Positions 20,278-29,823 of a stretch of 64,000 nucleotides of DNA are shown here, piece after piece. A program made the position numbers and the translations under genes. Each line of letters opens with the position of its first letter. Position 1 is the stretch's first letter. The notes under the pieces were generated by a model. The model was given only the letters and a program-made list of their open reading frames with translations, ran no database searches and was not told where the DNA came from. The stretch is from Christensenella massiliensis. Lineage in GTDB: Bacteria; Bacillota; Clostridia; Christensenellales; Christensenellaceae. The stretch spans positions 2,356,001 to 2,420,000 of the forward strand of contig LT700187.1 in assembly GCA_900155415.1 (NCBI GenBank). Direction: 5' to 3'.

Positions 20278-22512
20278 TCAGCCGCATTTTGAATAACCGC
20301 ACGAACGGCAAATATTACATCCGCCTTCAAATGCCAGCGGTTTCCCGCATTCCGGGCATTTGGAATCGTCATGCACCTCCTGCTCTTCCTGCATTACAAG
20401 AGGCGCGATTTTTTCGCTTTGCATTTGAGCGACTGTTTGAAGAACTCTTCCAATTGCGTCCGGACAGGAAAGGACTTTTACGTCGCCGCCCTTACGAAGC
20501 GTAGAATGGCAGCGTATCCCACGAAGCTGTTCTACAATAGATTCTACGTCCATTCCGGAGCGCAGGGCCGTGGATATCAGCCGGCTCGTCGCTTCAGACT
20601 GCGACGGACATCCGCCGGCGCGTCCTAAGTTCGTAAATACCTCGCATATCCCATTCTCGTCATAGTTGACCGTAATATAAAGATTTCCACACCCGATCTT
20701 GACTTTTTGGGTAATTCCCTGCGTCACCTCCGGCCGCATCCTTGGCGCGACCCGTCCTAATCCTCTTTCCGCATCAGCAGCAGGCTCTGCCTCTCCCGCC
20801 TTATTTACTTTTCCGATATTTAGGACCTGTGCGTCGCGCGAACCGTCTCGGTAAATAGTAACGCCTTTGAGTCCGAGCTCATAAGCCAGCTCATAGACCA
20901 TACGTACATCTTCCTGTGTAGCTTCGCGCGGGAAATTGACCGTTTTTGATACTGCGTTATCCGTATATTTCTGGAAAGCCGCCTGCATCCGTATATGATA
21001 TTCCGGCGTGATATCGTGTGCGGTCACAAAGATATCGCGGATATCCTTCGGTATCTCTTCCAGATGTGCGATCGTTCCCTCTTGCGCGATTTTTGACATC
21101 AATTCTTTACTGTATAAGCCCCTTTCTTTCATCACTTCCTCAAAGTAAGGATGAATTTCCAAAAGCTCGTCATTATCCATGACATTCCGAATATAGGACA
21201 AGCCAAACACCGGCTCGATCCCAGACGAAGCGCCGCAGATGATGGAGATCGTTCCCGTAGGAGCGATCGTTGTAACAGTCGCATTCCGCTGCACCATTCC
21301 CTTGGATTTGAATACGCTTTCTGAATAGGTCGGGAACGTACCACGCTCCTTCGCAAGCTCATTGGAAGCATCGCGCGCTGTTTCCCGCAGGAATTTCATG
21401 ATTTTTTCCGCCAGCAGTATGGCTTCTTCCGAGTTATAGGGAATGCGCAATTTATATAAAATATCGGCAAACCCCATTAATCCAAGGCCAATCTTACGAG
21501 TGGATAGAGTCATGTCGCGTATTTCTTTCAGCGGATAATTGTTGACGGTAATAACGTTATCCAAAAAATGGACTGCATTGCGTATCGTTTTTTCAAATTC
21601 GGTATAATCGAATTCATACGCTCCGTCTTTGCAGACAAGCATAGCGTCCAAATTGATGGAGCCAAGATTACAGCTCTCAAAGGGAAGCAGCGGCTGTTCC
21701 CCGCAGGGATTCGTGCTCTCTACTTCTCCTAAGGAAGGAACAGGATTATCGCGGTTGATGCGGTCAAGAAAAACGATTCCCGGCTCGCCGTTCGTCCACG
21801 CCATCTTGACGATTAAATCGAAAACATCCGGTGCATATAATTTCCCGCATTCCCGTTTGTCATGCGGATCAATAAGCGAATATTCCCTTTTTTCATGCAC
21901 AGCCTTCATGAATTCTTCCGTTATTCCCACACTGATATTGAAATTTGTGATCTCGGCCGTGTTTTTCTTGCATTGTATAAATTCCATGATATCCGGATGA
22001 TCGATACGCAGGATCCCCATATTTGCCCCGCGGCGGGTACCGCCTTGTTTAACCGCTTCTGTTGCGGCATTGAACACTTTCATAAAGCTGATCGGCCCGC
22101 TTGCTACGCCGCCCGTCGAATTGACCGCTGCCCCTGCCGGACGCAGCCGTGAAAAAGAAAATCCTGTTCCACCGCCGCTTTTATGGATAAGAGCGGCGTT
22201 TTTCAACGCATCAAAAATATCCTCCATACTGTCTGCGACTGGAAGGACAAAGCACGCTGAAAGCTGACCAAGCGGCCGCCCCGCATTCATAAGCGTCGGA
22301 GAGTTTGGCATAAATTTAAGATGATACATCATATCATAAAAAATATCCTGCGTCGCTTTGATATCTGCATCCACATCGTATTCTTTATCCGCTTCCGCAA
22401 TTGCCTGTGCTACGCGTTTAAAAAGATCCTCCGGACTTTCAGTCGGTCTTCCCTCCGCATCTTTTTTCAGATAACGTCTTTCAAGCACCGTTATCGCATT
22501 TTGACTCAACAT
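20278..22512 (-). CDS. nrdJ: class II (adenosylcobalamin-dependent) ribonucleoside-diphosphate reductase
   Basis: A 744-residue enzyme that makes deoxyribonucleotides without oxygen, using adenosylcobalamin as radical source. It has PNSPTLMNAG near residue 67, GGTGFSFSRLRP, the radical-chemistry segment STNPCGEQPLLPFESCNLGS, and PTGTISIICGASSGIEP. The C-terminal tail ends in a four-cysteine zinc ribbon (CPECGKPL to CRSCGYSKCG). The ATG at 22512 is decided by a GGGGGGA site 6 bases upstream. It needs cobalamin, in line with cobU at 6 kb. I see no recognisable cobalamin riboswitch upstream. Confidence 0.96.
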   Translation of the reverse strand: MLSQNAITVLERRYLKKDAEGRPTESPEDLFKRVAQAIAEADKEYDVDADIKATQDIFYDMMYHLKFMPNSPTLMNAGRPLGQLSACFVLPVADSMEDIFDALKNAALIHKSGGGTGFSFSRLRPAGAAVNSTGGVASGPISFMKVFNAATEAVKQGGTRRGANMGILRIDHPDIMEFIQCKKNTAEITNFNISVGITEEFMKAVHEKREYSLIDPHDKRECGKLYAPDVFDLIVKMAWTNGEPGIVFLDRINRDNPVPSLGEVESTNPCGEQPLLPFESCNLGSINLDAMLVCKDGAYEFDYTEFEKTIRNAVHFLDNVITVNNYPLKEIRDMTLSTRKIGLGLMGFADILYKLRIPYNSEEAILLAEKIMKFLRETARDASNELAKERGTFPTYSESVFKSKGMVQRNATVTTIAPTGTISIICGASSGIEPVFGLSYIRNVMDNDELLEIHPYFEEVMKERGLYSKELMSKIAQEGTIAHLEEIPKDIRDIFVTAHDITPEYHIRMQAAFQKYTDNAVSKTVNFPREATQEDVRMVYELAYELGLKGVTIYRDGSRDAQVLNIGKVNKAGEAEPAADAERGLGRVAPRMRPEVTQGITQKVKIGCGNLYITVNYDENGICEVFTNLGRAGGCPSQSEATSRLISTALRSGMDVESIVEQLRGIRCHSTLRKGGDVKVLSCPDAIGRVLQTVAQMQSEKIAPLVMQEEQEVHDDSKCPECGKPLAFEGGCNICRSCGYSKCG

Positions 22513-22610
22513 AAAAAATCCCCCCATGCAATATATTTGGTAGCGATCATAAGACCAGAACACTACATATAGTACACCAGTGGGCTTTAAAATACCAGAC
22601 CTTTTTTCGG

Positions 22611-23399
22611 CTATTTGGAAATTTTTTGCAGGAAGCGCTTAAAAACAGCGATATGAGGCGCTTCTCCTGAAGAAAAAAATTTTACGCTTCCTTGTTCCTC
22701 AGAATCATTCAAAATTTTCTCTTCTGCAAGCACATCGGCAATATGCCGTGCCGTGCCATACATACCGTCGAATATTTCACACGGACCACCGCATATTTTT
22801 TTAGCTACGTCGCGGATTTGTGCGCTCACAAAAGAATAATGCGTGCAGCCGATAACGATGCCGCTGAAAGCCGTTCCGCGGTAAGGAGAAAATTTTTCGC
22901 AAAGATAAGCTTTAATATGGGGATCAGAAAGCTCTCCCTCTTCTACCAGTTCCGCTAGGCATTCGCAAGCGATATTTACAGTCTGCTGTTCTGCATTCAG
23001 CTTTTTTAAAAGAGCATGATAGCGTTTCTGCTGTAAGGTAGCCGGAGTCGCTAATACTGCGATCTTGCCGTCCGGATACTTCTCCACCGCAGGCTTTACC
23101 GCTGGCTCAATACTAATAATCGGGATATTGTATCTCTCCCGCATCGTTTGCACCGTGATACTGGTTGCCGTATTGCAGGCGATCACGATCATTTTGACGC
23201 CCTTCTGGTATAAAAAATCCCCGCACGCAAGAGAAAGATCGCGGATCTCTTCCTCTGTCCGCGTACCATAAGGAGCATTTGCGCTATCCCCATAGTAAAT
23301 AAAATTTTCCTGCGGCAGACGCAGCTTTGCCTGTGCCAGAACGCTTACGCCGCCTGCTCCCGAATCGAAAACTCCGATCGGCCGTCTCTTTTTATCCAT
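22611..23399 (-). CDS. murI: glutamate racemase
   Basis: A 262-residue enzyme that supplies D-glutamate for peptidoglycan. Both catalytic cysteines are visible, in VIACNTATS and IGCTHYSF. The N terminus has the substrate loop FDSGAGGVSVL, and YGDSANAPYG follows. Length is normal. It has its own promoter, divergent from rpsT. Confidence 0.96.
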   Translation of the reverse strand: MDKKRRPIGVFDSGAGGVSVLAQAKLRLPQENFIYYGDSANAPYGTRTEEEIRDLSLACGDFLYQKGVKMIVIACNTATSITVQTMRERYNIPIISIEPAVKPAVEKYPDGKIAVLATPATLQQKRYHALLKKLNAEQQTVNIACECLAELVEEGELSDPHIKAYLCEKFSPYRGTAFSGIVIGCTHYSFVSAQIRDVAKKICGGPCEIFDGMYGTARHIADVLAEEKILNDSEEQGSVKFFSSGEAPHIAVFKRFLQKISK

Positions 23400-23432
23400 A
23401 ATTTACCTTAATACTAAAAATGATGCGGTTTT

Positions 23433-23461
23433 ATTATATAACAATACTGAGCCGGAGTAAA
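23433..23461 (-). promoter_or_regulatory. putative murI promoter
   Basis: Minus strand: TTTACT, 17 bases, TATAAT, about 35 bases upstream of the start codon. Confidence 0.6.
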
Positions 23462-23498
23462 GCGGACAGAAATACAGCCCGTTCTCACAAAAATAAAC

Positions 23499-23527
23499 TT
23501 GCAATGGGCATTACAATATGATAAAAT
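23499..23527 (+). promoter_or_regulatory. putative rpsT promoter
   Basis: Plus strand: TTGCAA, 17 bases, TAAAAT, about 40 bases upstream of the S20 start codon, which itself follows a GGGGGGGTG ribosome site. Confidence 0.6.
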
Positions 23528-23566
23528 ACCAAATGCTGGATTAAAATATTACGGGGGGGTGAAACG

Positions 23567-23830
23567 ATGCCTAACATTAAATCAGCAAAGAAGCGTGTCA
23601 AAGTGATCGCAAAAAAGACATTGCAGAACAAAATGATCAAATCTGCACTTAAAACGGATTTGAAAAAATTTGATGCTGCAGTTGCGGAAAACAGCGCAGA
23701 TATGGATGTATTATACAAAAATGCTGTCAGCGCGATCGATAAGGCTGCTTTGAAAGGTACGATCCACAAAAATAAAGCAAATCGTACAAAAGCGCAATTG
23801 GCAAAAAAATTAGACGGAAAAGCCGAATAA
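23567..23830 (+). CDS. rpsT: 30S ribosomal protein S20
   Basis: An 87-residue lysine-rich protein starting [17 protein letters not shown] and ending in [20 protein letters not shown]20 binds 16S rRNA early in small-subunit assembly. It faces holA tail to tail, a common rpsT neighbourhood in Firmicutes. Confidence 0.97.
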   Translation: MPNIKSAKKRVKVIAKKTLQNKMIKSALKTDLKKFDAAVAENSADMDVLYKNAVSAIDKAALKGTIHKNKANRTKAQLAKKLDGKAE

Positions 23831-23860
23831 TTTTTTGTCTCCCCCATAAAAATAAAGTAT

Positions 23861-23889
23861 AAAAGGCTGATTCACCCTCAGCCTTTTTT
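23861..23889. terminator. terminator shared by rpsT and holA
   Basis: AAAAGGCTGA pairs with TCAGCCTTTT around a 7-base loop and is followed by T on the plus strand and preceded by A. The stop codon of holA lies inside the stem, so one hairpin ends both converging genes. Confidence 0.88.
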
Positions 23890-24894
23890 ATTTGCGCCCA
23901 TATAAATATCCACCAAAAGTGCATAAAGGTCTGTTTTCAACTGAATGACGCCCTGTTTGGCGTCGAAATCCATTTGCGCAAGCTTTTCAAGTGCGCGCCG
24001 AAGCTGCGCTGCCGTGAACTGCTTACACTGCGCTAATGCTCGCTTAGCGGCAAATTCCCATGCTCCCGTCGCTTTCATCACATGAGTCAAAATCTTCTGT
24101 TCCGGAAAACGTGCATCTCTGCAGGCGCGCGCAACAAGCATCTGTCTGAAATTATTGGACAGCAGAGTCAGAAATCCTATCGGATTGCTATCCTCCGCAA
24201 GCAGCCGCCCGACTAGCGCGTAGCTCTCTTTTGCCCGGCCCGCCGTCATTAAATCGTGTATTTTATAAACATTGTACTGCATAGACTTTACGGCATATTT
24301 TTCAATATCCTCCGCCGCAATACTTCCTCGGCAAACGCAGGCAAGCTTCTCCAGCTCATTTTGGGCCGTCCCCATATCTCCATCCGAAAGCTCTGCGATC
24401 GTCTGAGCATTTTTGGCCGAAATAATGAGCCCTTTTTGTTTGGCTGCTTTTATGATATAAGCAGTAAGCTCCGCATCCTTCAGTGCACTGCACTCCAATA
24501 AAAAGCCATTTTTCGAAACATATTTTACGAATGCTTTTCGTTTATCCACATTTCCCTGCTGCACGATGATCAAAACATTCTGTTCCGGAAAATTTGCTTT
24601 TTCAAAAGAGGCACTCCATTCTCCCGATGCTGCGGAGGAAAGGATATCTGTATTTTTTACAACTACTACCCTGCGCTTTCCCATAAAAGGCAATGTTTCA
24701 AAGGATCGTACGACTGCGACCGGATCCGGCCGTTCTTCAAAAACTGATAGATTCAACTCCGGCAGCTCGACAGCGAGCGCCGATAATACAGCATGAAACC
24801 CCTGTTCTCTTAAAGCGCCGTCTTCTCCACTGAATATCATGAAATTGGGAACCGTTCCCTCTTTTATTTTCTTTAACGCATCTTGTATCTTCAT
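23878..24894 (-). CDS. holA: DNA polymerase III delta subunit (clamp loader)
   Basis: A 338-residue protein that opens the sliding clamp. It has an N-terminal AAA-like domain without a functional P-loop (NFMIFSGEDGALREQ), the RRVVVVKNTDIL strand and the C-terminal collar domain (NPIGFLTLLSNNFRQML). ATG at 24894 lies 5 bases after the comEC stop; the longer frame runs into comEC. Linkage to comEC and rpsT is the usual Firmicutes order. Confidence 0.92.
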   Translation of the reverse strand: MKIQDALKKIKEGTVPNFMIFSGEDGALREQGFHAVLSALAVELPELNLSVFEERPDPVAVVRSFETLPFMGKRRVVVVKNTDILSSAASGEWSASFEKANFPEQNVLIIVQQGNVDKRKAFVKYVSKNGFLLECSALKDAELTAYIIKAAKQKGLIISAKNAQTIAELSDGDMGTAQNELEKLACVCRGSIAAEDIEKYAVKSMQYNVYKIHDLMTAGRAKESYALVGRLLAEDSNPIGFLTLLSNNFRQMLVARACRDARFPEQKILTHVMKATGAWEFAAKRALAQCKQFTAAQLRRALEKLAQMDFDAKQGVIQLKTDLYALLVDIYMGANKKG

Positions 24895-24901
24895 GCTTCG
24901 C

Positions 24902-27106
24902 TCACATTTCCGTCCGCAGGCTGATCTCACCCTGCTCGCTGATTTCTATGGTGACTGCTCCGCTGTCTGCTGTAGAAAGCACCTCTATCTGCCTTTCAAA
25001 TAGCAGATCAGTCACAGCAAGCGCAGGAAGCTGCCGTTTATTGTCTTTTTTCACAGAAAGAATGGCATACTGCGGCTGTATCGTCCGCAGCAGCTCCTCC
25101 GTTACGGCCCCTGCCTTGCCGCCGCCCGCTACTTTTAATACCGGGACTTTTTCATCCACCCGCATATCTTCCGGCAGCGTCTGCTCGAACAGACAAATTG
25201 GCTGATCTTTATAGCAAAGCAGCAACGATAAATATTTCCCATCGCTTCCAATCACTTCAAGGAAGCTCTCGTCTTCTAAATGTATTTTATCATAGATTCC
25301 ATATTCTTTCACCGGATATTGTGTATCATACTCTTTTTCTATATAGTTGCCGGGAACATACAGCGCTTTGATTCGTTCATCTTCTGCAAGTCCATTCAGG
25401 TTTTTTGTCCTGTCGTTTGTTACGATAACAGCGTCAAAAACGATTTTATTTTCTTCCGCATAATCTCTGACATTGGAATACTGTATGTTTCCGCCGTTAT
25501 CGATCAGATAATCTCTCCCATCTGTTTCTATATGAATCGCATCGCCCGTTCCGACATCCAATACTGTCACGCGCATAGCGCTTTGAGGAATAAACGCCAT
25601 ACTCACAAATAAAAAGACAGCAGCCATTGCTCCCGCGGTAAACAGCTTGGTTCTGCGTTTGACCAGCACATAATCGGAACACAGAAAGATGAATGCCATT
25701 ACAAAGAAGCATAACCAGACCGGAACATGCGTTACTTCTATAAATCCCAAAGAACTCTGCGCGATTTTTTCGTTAAGCCATGTAAGGCCGCGGATCGAAA
25801 GCTCTGCCGGAAAGGCGAAGAACTTTCCAATCAGCGGAGAAAGGAACGCCAGCAGAGTGCCTGCTCCAGTAAACAATACGATAATTCCTGCAAGAGGTAT
25901 CGCAAAAAAATTAGCCAAAGGAGCGGCAAGTGCAATATTATTGAAAAAATAGGCCGTCATCGGAAAAACGGAAGCCGTTGCCGAGATCGATGTTGCGAGC
26001 GACGTATCGAGCCGCACTTTGTTCAGCTTAATTCTATGGAATATCCGCTTGAGCGGCGGATTTAGGCATAGAATGCCGAATACGACGCCATACGACATAA
26101 GCAGACCGGGAGAAAATAGCTGGGCGGTATTGATAAAAAGCGTAACAAGCAGAGCTGCAGAAAGAAATACGAGCGTATCCCGTTTGGAGAATCTCCATCT
26201 CCCAATTATTACAAATACCGTCATGAGAACCGCACGCAGAATGGAGGGCGCGAATCCGGTAAGCGCCGCGTATAAAACGAGTAAGGATATATTCAGCAAA
26301 AAACGTATTCTGCGTTCCGCTTTCATCTTCTTCAGAAGAAAATTGAAGGCATAGGAAATAATAGCCACATGCAGGCCCGATATCGCAAGAATATGCGCAA
26401 TACCTGTTTTTGAAAACTGCTCCCTCATTTCCTGCGGTATTTCGTCTTTGATCCCTAAAAACATCGCTTTTGCAACAGGGGCGCTTACCTCCGAGAAAAC
26501 AGCATCTATTTTCTCCGCCATTTTCTCTCTTAAGAGAAATGGATACTGATACCATGAAACATGATTCCCTATTACCTCGACCGATGTTTGGTAAAGGCTG
26601 AAGCCTGCCCCTTTTCCCGCCAAATACATCGCTTCGTCAAAGTCTCCCGGATTCCGTGGCGGAGAGGGCTGCTCGATTTCGCCGGACATTAAAACCGTAT
26701 CCCCATAGGAAAGAGAGGCCGGCGAATATAAGATCACGCTCTTATCGAGCTTCTCCCCGCTAACTTGCACATTCGTGAGCGTATAAGTATGGGTTTGCGC
26801 GTTCATTTTAGAGCGGTCCGATACATATCCTTGTATTTGGTATTCCACATTAGGCTCAAATTGCGAAAGATCCGTTTTGAACTGGACTTGAAAAAGAAAA
26901 GCTCCAAAAAAGAAGAAAAGGAGATAAAAACAGAAAAACACCTGTTTTCTGCCTGTACACAGGCAAAAAGCAAACAGTCCTCCGCTTATCAGACATAATG
27001 GCAAAATCAAATAAACAGGAAGATTCAGATAATAGGATGCGGCGATCCCAACAATAAAAAAGAAAGCAAGAAAAGCAACGGGCCGGGGATTTAGTATACG
27101 TTTCAT
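24902..27106 (-). CDS. comEC: ComEC/Rec2-type DNA uptake channel with decayed hydrolase domain
   Basis: A 734-residue polytopic membrane protein. Order: N-terminal membrane helices, OB-fold-like DUF4131 segment (about 90-190), Competence domain with GIAHILAISGLHVAI near residue 240 and many helices to about 510, then a metallo-beta-lactamase-like domain. That last domain keeps the fold outline (TVLDVGTGDAIHIETDGRDY), but the metal-binding HxHxDH is replaced by VIVTNDRTKNLNG and the later HHGS by AGGGKAGA. It is therefore unlikely to hydrolyse DNA. No other competence gene is in the window. It heads comEC-holA after a 35-base gap from the MBL-fold gene. Confidence 0.92.
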   Translation of the reverse strand: MKRILNPRPVAFLAFFFIVGIAASYYLNLPVYLILPLCLISGGLFAFCLCTGRKQVFFCFYLLFFFFGAFLFQVQFKTDLSQFEPNVEYQIQGYVSDRSKMNAQTHTYTLTNVQVSGEKLDKSVILYSPASLSYGDTVLMSGEIEQPSPPRNPGDFDEAMYLAGKGAGFSLYQTSVEVIGNHVSWYQYPFLLREKMAEKIDAVFSEVSAPVAKAMFLGIKDEIPQEMREQFSKTGIAHILAISGLHVAIISYAFNFLLKKMKAERRIRFLLNISLLVLYAALTGFAPSILRAVLMTVFVIIGRWRFSKRDTLVFLSAALLVTLFINTAQLFSPGLLMSYGVVFGILCLNPPLKRIFHRIKLNKVRLDTSLATSISATASVFPMTAYFFNNIALAAPLANFFAIPLAGIIVLFTGAGTLLAFLSPLIGKFFAFPAELSIRGLTWLNEKIAQSSLGFIEVTHVPVWLCFFVMAFIFLCSDYVLVKRRTKLFTAGAMAAVFLFVSMAFIPQSAMRVTVLDVGTGDAIHIETDGRDYLIDNGGNIQYSNVRDYAEENKIVFDAVIVTNDRTKNLNGLAEDERIKALYVPGNYIEKEYDTQYPVKEYGIYDKIHLEDESFLEVIGSDGKYLSLLLCYKDQPICLFEQTLPEDMRVDEKVPVLKVAGGGKAGAVTEELLRTIQPQYAILSVKKDNKRQLPALAVTDLLFERQIEVLSTADSGAVTIEISEQGEISLRTEM

Positions 27107-27141
27107 CTCTGTTACCGTTCAAAGCGTCTGAAAAAACCGTT

Positions 27142-27858
27142 TTAAATAAAGTACTGTTTCATCTCTTCTACGATTTGAGTATTTTCAAAACGCTCCCTTG
27201 CTTCACACAGAAGCGCTTCCTCTTCATAGATGGGATTGATATGAGTGAGCAGCAGTTTCCCCACATTTGCTTTTCGCGCCGTTTCCGCCGCTTCCTTCAC
27301 ATACATATGCGGAAGGCTTCCCGTATCTTTCTGCGAGGATAAAAAGCCGCTGTCACAAAGCAGGACATCTGTACCTTCACAAAAAGCCGTGAGTTTTTCA
27401 CTATACCGCGAATCACCCGAAAACACAAAGGAACGCGATCCATTTTCAAATTTTGCCGCATAGCATTCCACCGGATGTATGGTTCGGCAAAAGGAAACTT
27501 TTACTTCTGCATCCGGCATCTGTATTTCCATACCGTCTGAAAGCACGGTCGTGTCGAAACAGGAGCAGGCATCCAGCAGACGATATTCCGCCTCCGGCGT
27601 GCGCGGCAAAAACAGCGGCAGCTTTTTCTTCTTGAGCGCATACCGCAGAATAAATAAGTCACTGCAATGGTCGGAATGAAGATGCGTCAGAAAAACAGCG
27701 TCGATCTCTTCCAAAGAACAAATCATCTGTATTCTGGAAAGGCTCCCGGTTCCGGCATCAAGCAGAAATTTTTTGCCCTGTTCTTCAACAAGATAAGAGG
27801 TAGTCGCTCCTCCGCTTTTGGGATAAGGCCCATATTTTCCAAGTATAGTGATTTTCAT
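27142..27858 (-). CDS. MBL-fold metallo-hydrolase
   Basis: A 238-residue metallo-beta-lactamase-fold protein with intact metal ligands: THLHSDHC (HxHxDH), a histidine in RTIHPVECYA, FSGDSRYS and the last histidine in LLLTHINP. This layout is that of the RNase Z/phosphodiesterase-like branch; the substrate is unknown. The ATG at 27858 overlaps the stop of the ECF S-component gene (ATGA). It sits directly upstream of comEC, whose own hydrolase domain has decayed. Confidence 0.88.
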   Translation of the reverse strand: MKITILGKYGPYPKSGGATTSYLVEEQGKKFLLDAGTGSLSRIQMICSLEEIDAVFLTHLHSDHCSDLFILRYALKKKKLPLFLPRTPEAEYRLLDACSCFDTTVLSDGMEIQMPDAEVKVSFCRTIHPVECYAAKFENGSRSFVFSGDSRYSEKLTAFCEGTDVLLCDSGFLSSQKDTGSLPHMYVKEAAETARKANVGKLLLTHINPIYEEEALLCEARERFENTQIVEEMKQYFI

Positions 27859-28367
27859 ATTGCCGTCCTTAAATTCAGTTTGTTCCGCATCATATATATC
27901 GGGCGGTAAAGCACGATCGCGAGCGCGGCCCCGCATCCGGCCTGAATCAAATTCGGAAGCAGCGTAAGCAAGGCCCCGCCAATACCAACGAGAAAAACCT
28001 CATATCCGAAATATCCAAATGCCATGATTAATGCCGCTGTTATGCAGGCCGCTATATATTCCCGAAGAGAACGTTTTTTCTTTGTGACCGCACCTGCAAG
28101 CAGCGCCATACACGCCTTTATCACGACTGTTGCCGGAATATAGATCGTAGACCCCACCGTAAGATCAGCAAATCCGCTTCCTATTGCCGCCGCAGCCGCT
28201 GTATATGATCCGCCCATAATATACGCGGCGCAATAGATGACTACGTCCCCCAAGTTGAAATAAGCTCCTTTTACGGCCGGGATCTGAATCACTAAAAGCA
28301 GCGTCACCACATAGACTAAGGCTGCCGTCACTGCTGTTGTCGTTAATTTTCTCGTCTTTACTCCCAT
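27855..28367 (-). CDS. ECF transporter S component
   Basis: A 170-residue integral membrane protein with about five or six helices. The N terminus (TTTAVTAALVYVVTLLL) and the stretch FNLGDVVIYCAAYIMGG with many small residues are typical of ECF substrate-binding components, which capture vitamins and use a shared EcfAAT module elsewhere. The substrate cannot be told. It overlaps the MBL-fold gene and follows the GerMN lipoprotein gene after 15 bases. Confidence 0.82.
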   Translation of the reverse strand: MGVKTRKLTTTAVTAALVYVVTLLLVIQIPAVKGAYFNLGDVVIYCAAYIMGGSYTAAAAAIGSGFADLTVGSTIYIPATVVIKACMALLAGAVTKKKRSLREYIAACITAALIMAFGYFGYEVFLVGIGGALLTLLPNLIQAGCGAALAIVLYRPIYMMRNKLNLRTAI

Positions 28368-28382
28368 TTTTTCTTCTCCGTT

Positions 28383-29816
28383 TTATTCATCCTTGATCAC
28401 TCCCGGATTCTTTAGCAGCGGGTCGATCACATTAAGATTGCCTCCAAGGCTTTCTACACGTTCGCCGTCGATCAAAAATTGCACTCTTTTGATATTATTT
28501 ATATTGGTTAAAGTATTGACGATGGAATAAATCATCATAGATTCATCCCTTCTGCTGACTCCCGCCAGTTTTTCAATGATCGAAGCTTTAAAGTCGACGA
28601 CCGCTATATCTTTCGCAAGATATACGTCGTTTACATCTTCCATCGATATCCCAGACAAAAAGGAAGGGCTCACATCTTTATCATCCGCCTCCGTGGGCCC
28701 GCGCATAAGCTCTGCAAGCATTTCCTTTGGCGCGCCCGCTTTTTCCTGCGCTATCATTCGTTCCACACCAATAAACAGCGTATAAGTCGAATTTGGGAAA
28801 TAAAGCAGAATATTGTTCCCCAAAAATTCGCTGCACATATCCTGCGTATATATGACCGGATCTGCCTGTGCATTTCCATTTACATAAATTTCCACTCCAT
28901 CAATTCCGGGCAAAAAGCCCACAATCGTTTTCGTGATGGCAAGCGCCGCAAGTTCCTCACCATTACTGAATTGCTGTGTGATCGCCACGGGCGCTTTATT
29001 GAAATTAAGCCGGACGACCGTCCGTCCATCTTCCAAGCTTACGATCTCCGTTCCTAAAAGCTCTGCGATTGTTCTGTCTATCACCGGCATATGCTGATAG
29101 GTATTCTCCGGCCCCCTCATGAGCCCCTGAACAACAGAACTGATCATCTCCTCCGGCTGACTCGTTTCAAATTGAAAGCTTCTTGTTTCCGGAATCAGAA
29201 ACCGCTCCGTTCCATCCAAAAAATATAACACAACATCCATTACGGGATTATCTACGCTTGCCCGCTGCTGTATTTTGGTTTGCTCCTCCCGCAAGGTGCC
29301 CGATGGTTTTTGCAGTACCCCTATCGGTTCCCCCTCACAACCATTCTTCACTCCGTTCACAAATATGTTGACATAAGAAACGCCGGAAAAGTCAGAGAGC
29401 GTAGAGGTAAGCGCCAACTCCATCAAAATGATCTCATCATCTGTTTTTTCTTCTTCCGTGCTTAAATAGACGTTTATTACATCCGGAAGTATCTCGATGC
29501 CCTCATAGGCAAATCCCTCAGCTACCGGTTGATAATTTTCTGTCGTCGGCCCGGCGATAACTGCTTCAATGATTTTTTTTTCGGCACGTTCATTTTGCTT
29601 TACTGCAATGCTGCGCGTTTCCGCAGCCAGCTCAGATTTGGAAGCATCCAGAAAATACAGGGCGGGAGTAACGATGATCCTCGGCTCCAAATCGACCTGC
29701 TGCATGACCATTTCCGGTATCTCTATATTTTCCTGTTGCTTGGTATCCTCCCGCACAATAGAACACCCTGCCAGAAAAAATACGCCTGCAAGCAGAATTA
29801 TCAGTACTCGTTTCAT
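28383..29816 (-). CDS. lipoprotein with GerMN repeats
   Basis: A 477-residue lipoprotein: signal peptide with lipobox LAGC (cysteine 18), then three GerMN-like units, each marked by a (V/L/I)YFLD or LYFPN strand, an AGPT/RGPE/RGPT turn and a VN-type terminal strand (about 50-160, 190-320, 330-460). GerMN domains occur in spore germination proteins and in LpqB, the lipoprotein partner of actinobacterial MtrAB. It follows a second GerMN lipoprotein and a sensor kinase on the same strand, so a role in signalling or the envelope is more likely than germination alone. Confidence 0.85.
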   Translation of the reverse strand: MKRVLIILLAGVFFLAGCSIVREDTKQQENIEIPEMVMQQVDLEPRIIVTPALYFLDASKSELAAETRSIAVKQNERAEKKIIEAVIAGPTTENYQPVAEGFAYEGIEILPDVINVYLSTEEEKTDDEIILMELALTSTLSDFSGVSYVNIFVNGVKNGCEGEPIGVLQKPSGTLREEQTKIQQRASVDNPVMDVVLYFLDGTERFLIPETRSFQFETSQPEEMISSVVQGLMRGPENTYQHMPVIDRTIAELLGTEIVSLEDGRTVVRLNFNKAPVAITQQFSNGEELAALAITKTIVGFLPGIDGVEIYVNGNAQADPVIYTQDMCSEFLGNNILLYFPNSTYTLFIGVERMIAQEKAGAPKEMLAELMRGPTEADDKDVSPSFLSGISMEDVNDVYLAKDIAVVDFKASIIEKLAGVSRRDESMMIYSIVNTLTNINNIKRVQFLIDGERVESLGGNLNVIDPLLKNPGVIKDE

Positions 29817-29823
29817 ATATCAC

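Noticed and set aside
22513-22610. Cobalamin riboswitch before nrdJ
   Set aside because: The gap to murI is under 100 bases and lacks the B12-box; too short for that riboswitch.
23485-23847. 120-codon minus-strand frame over rpsT
   Set aside because: Antisense to S20; hydrophobicity is the mirror of lysine codons.
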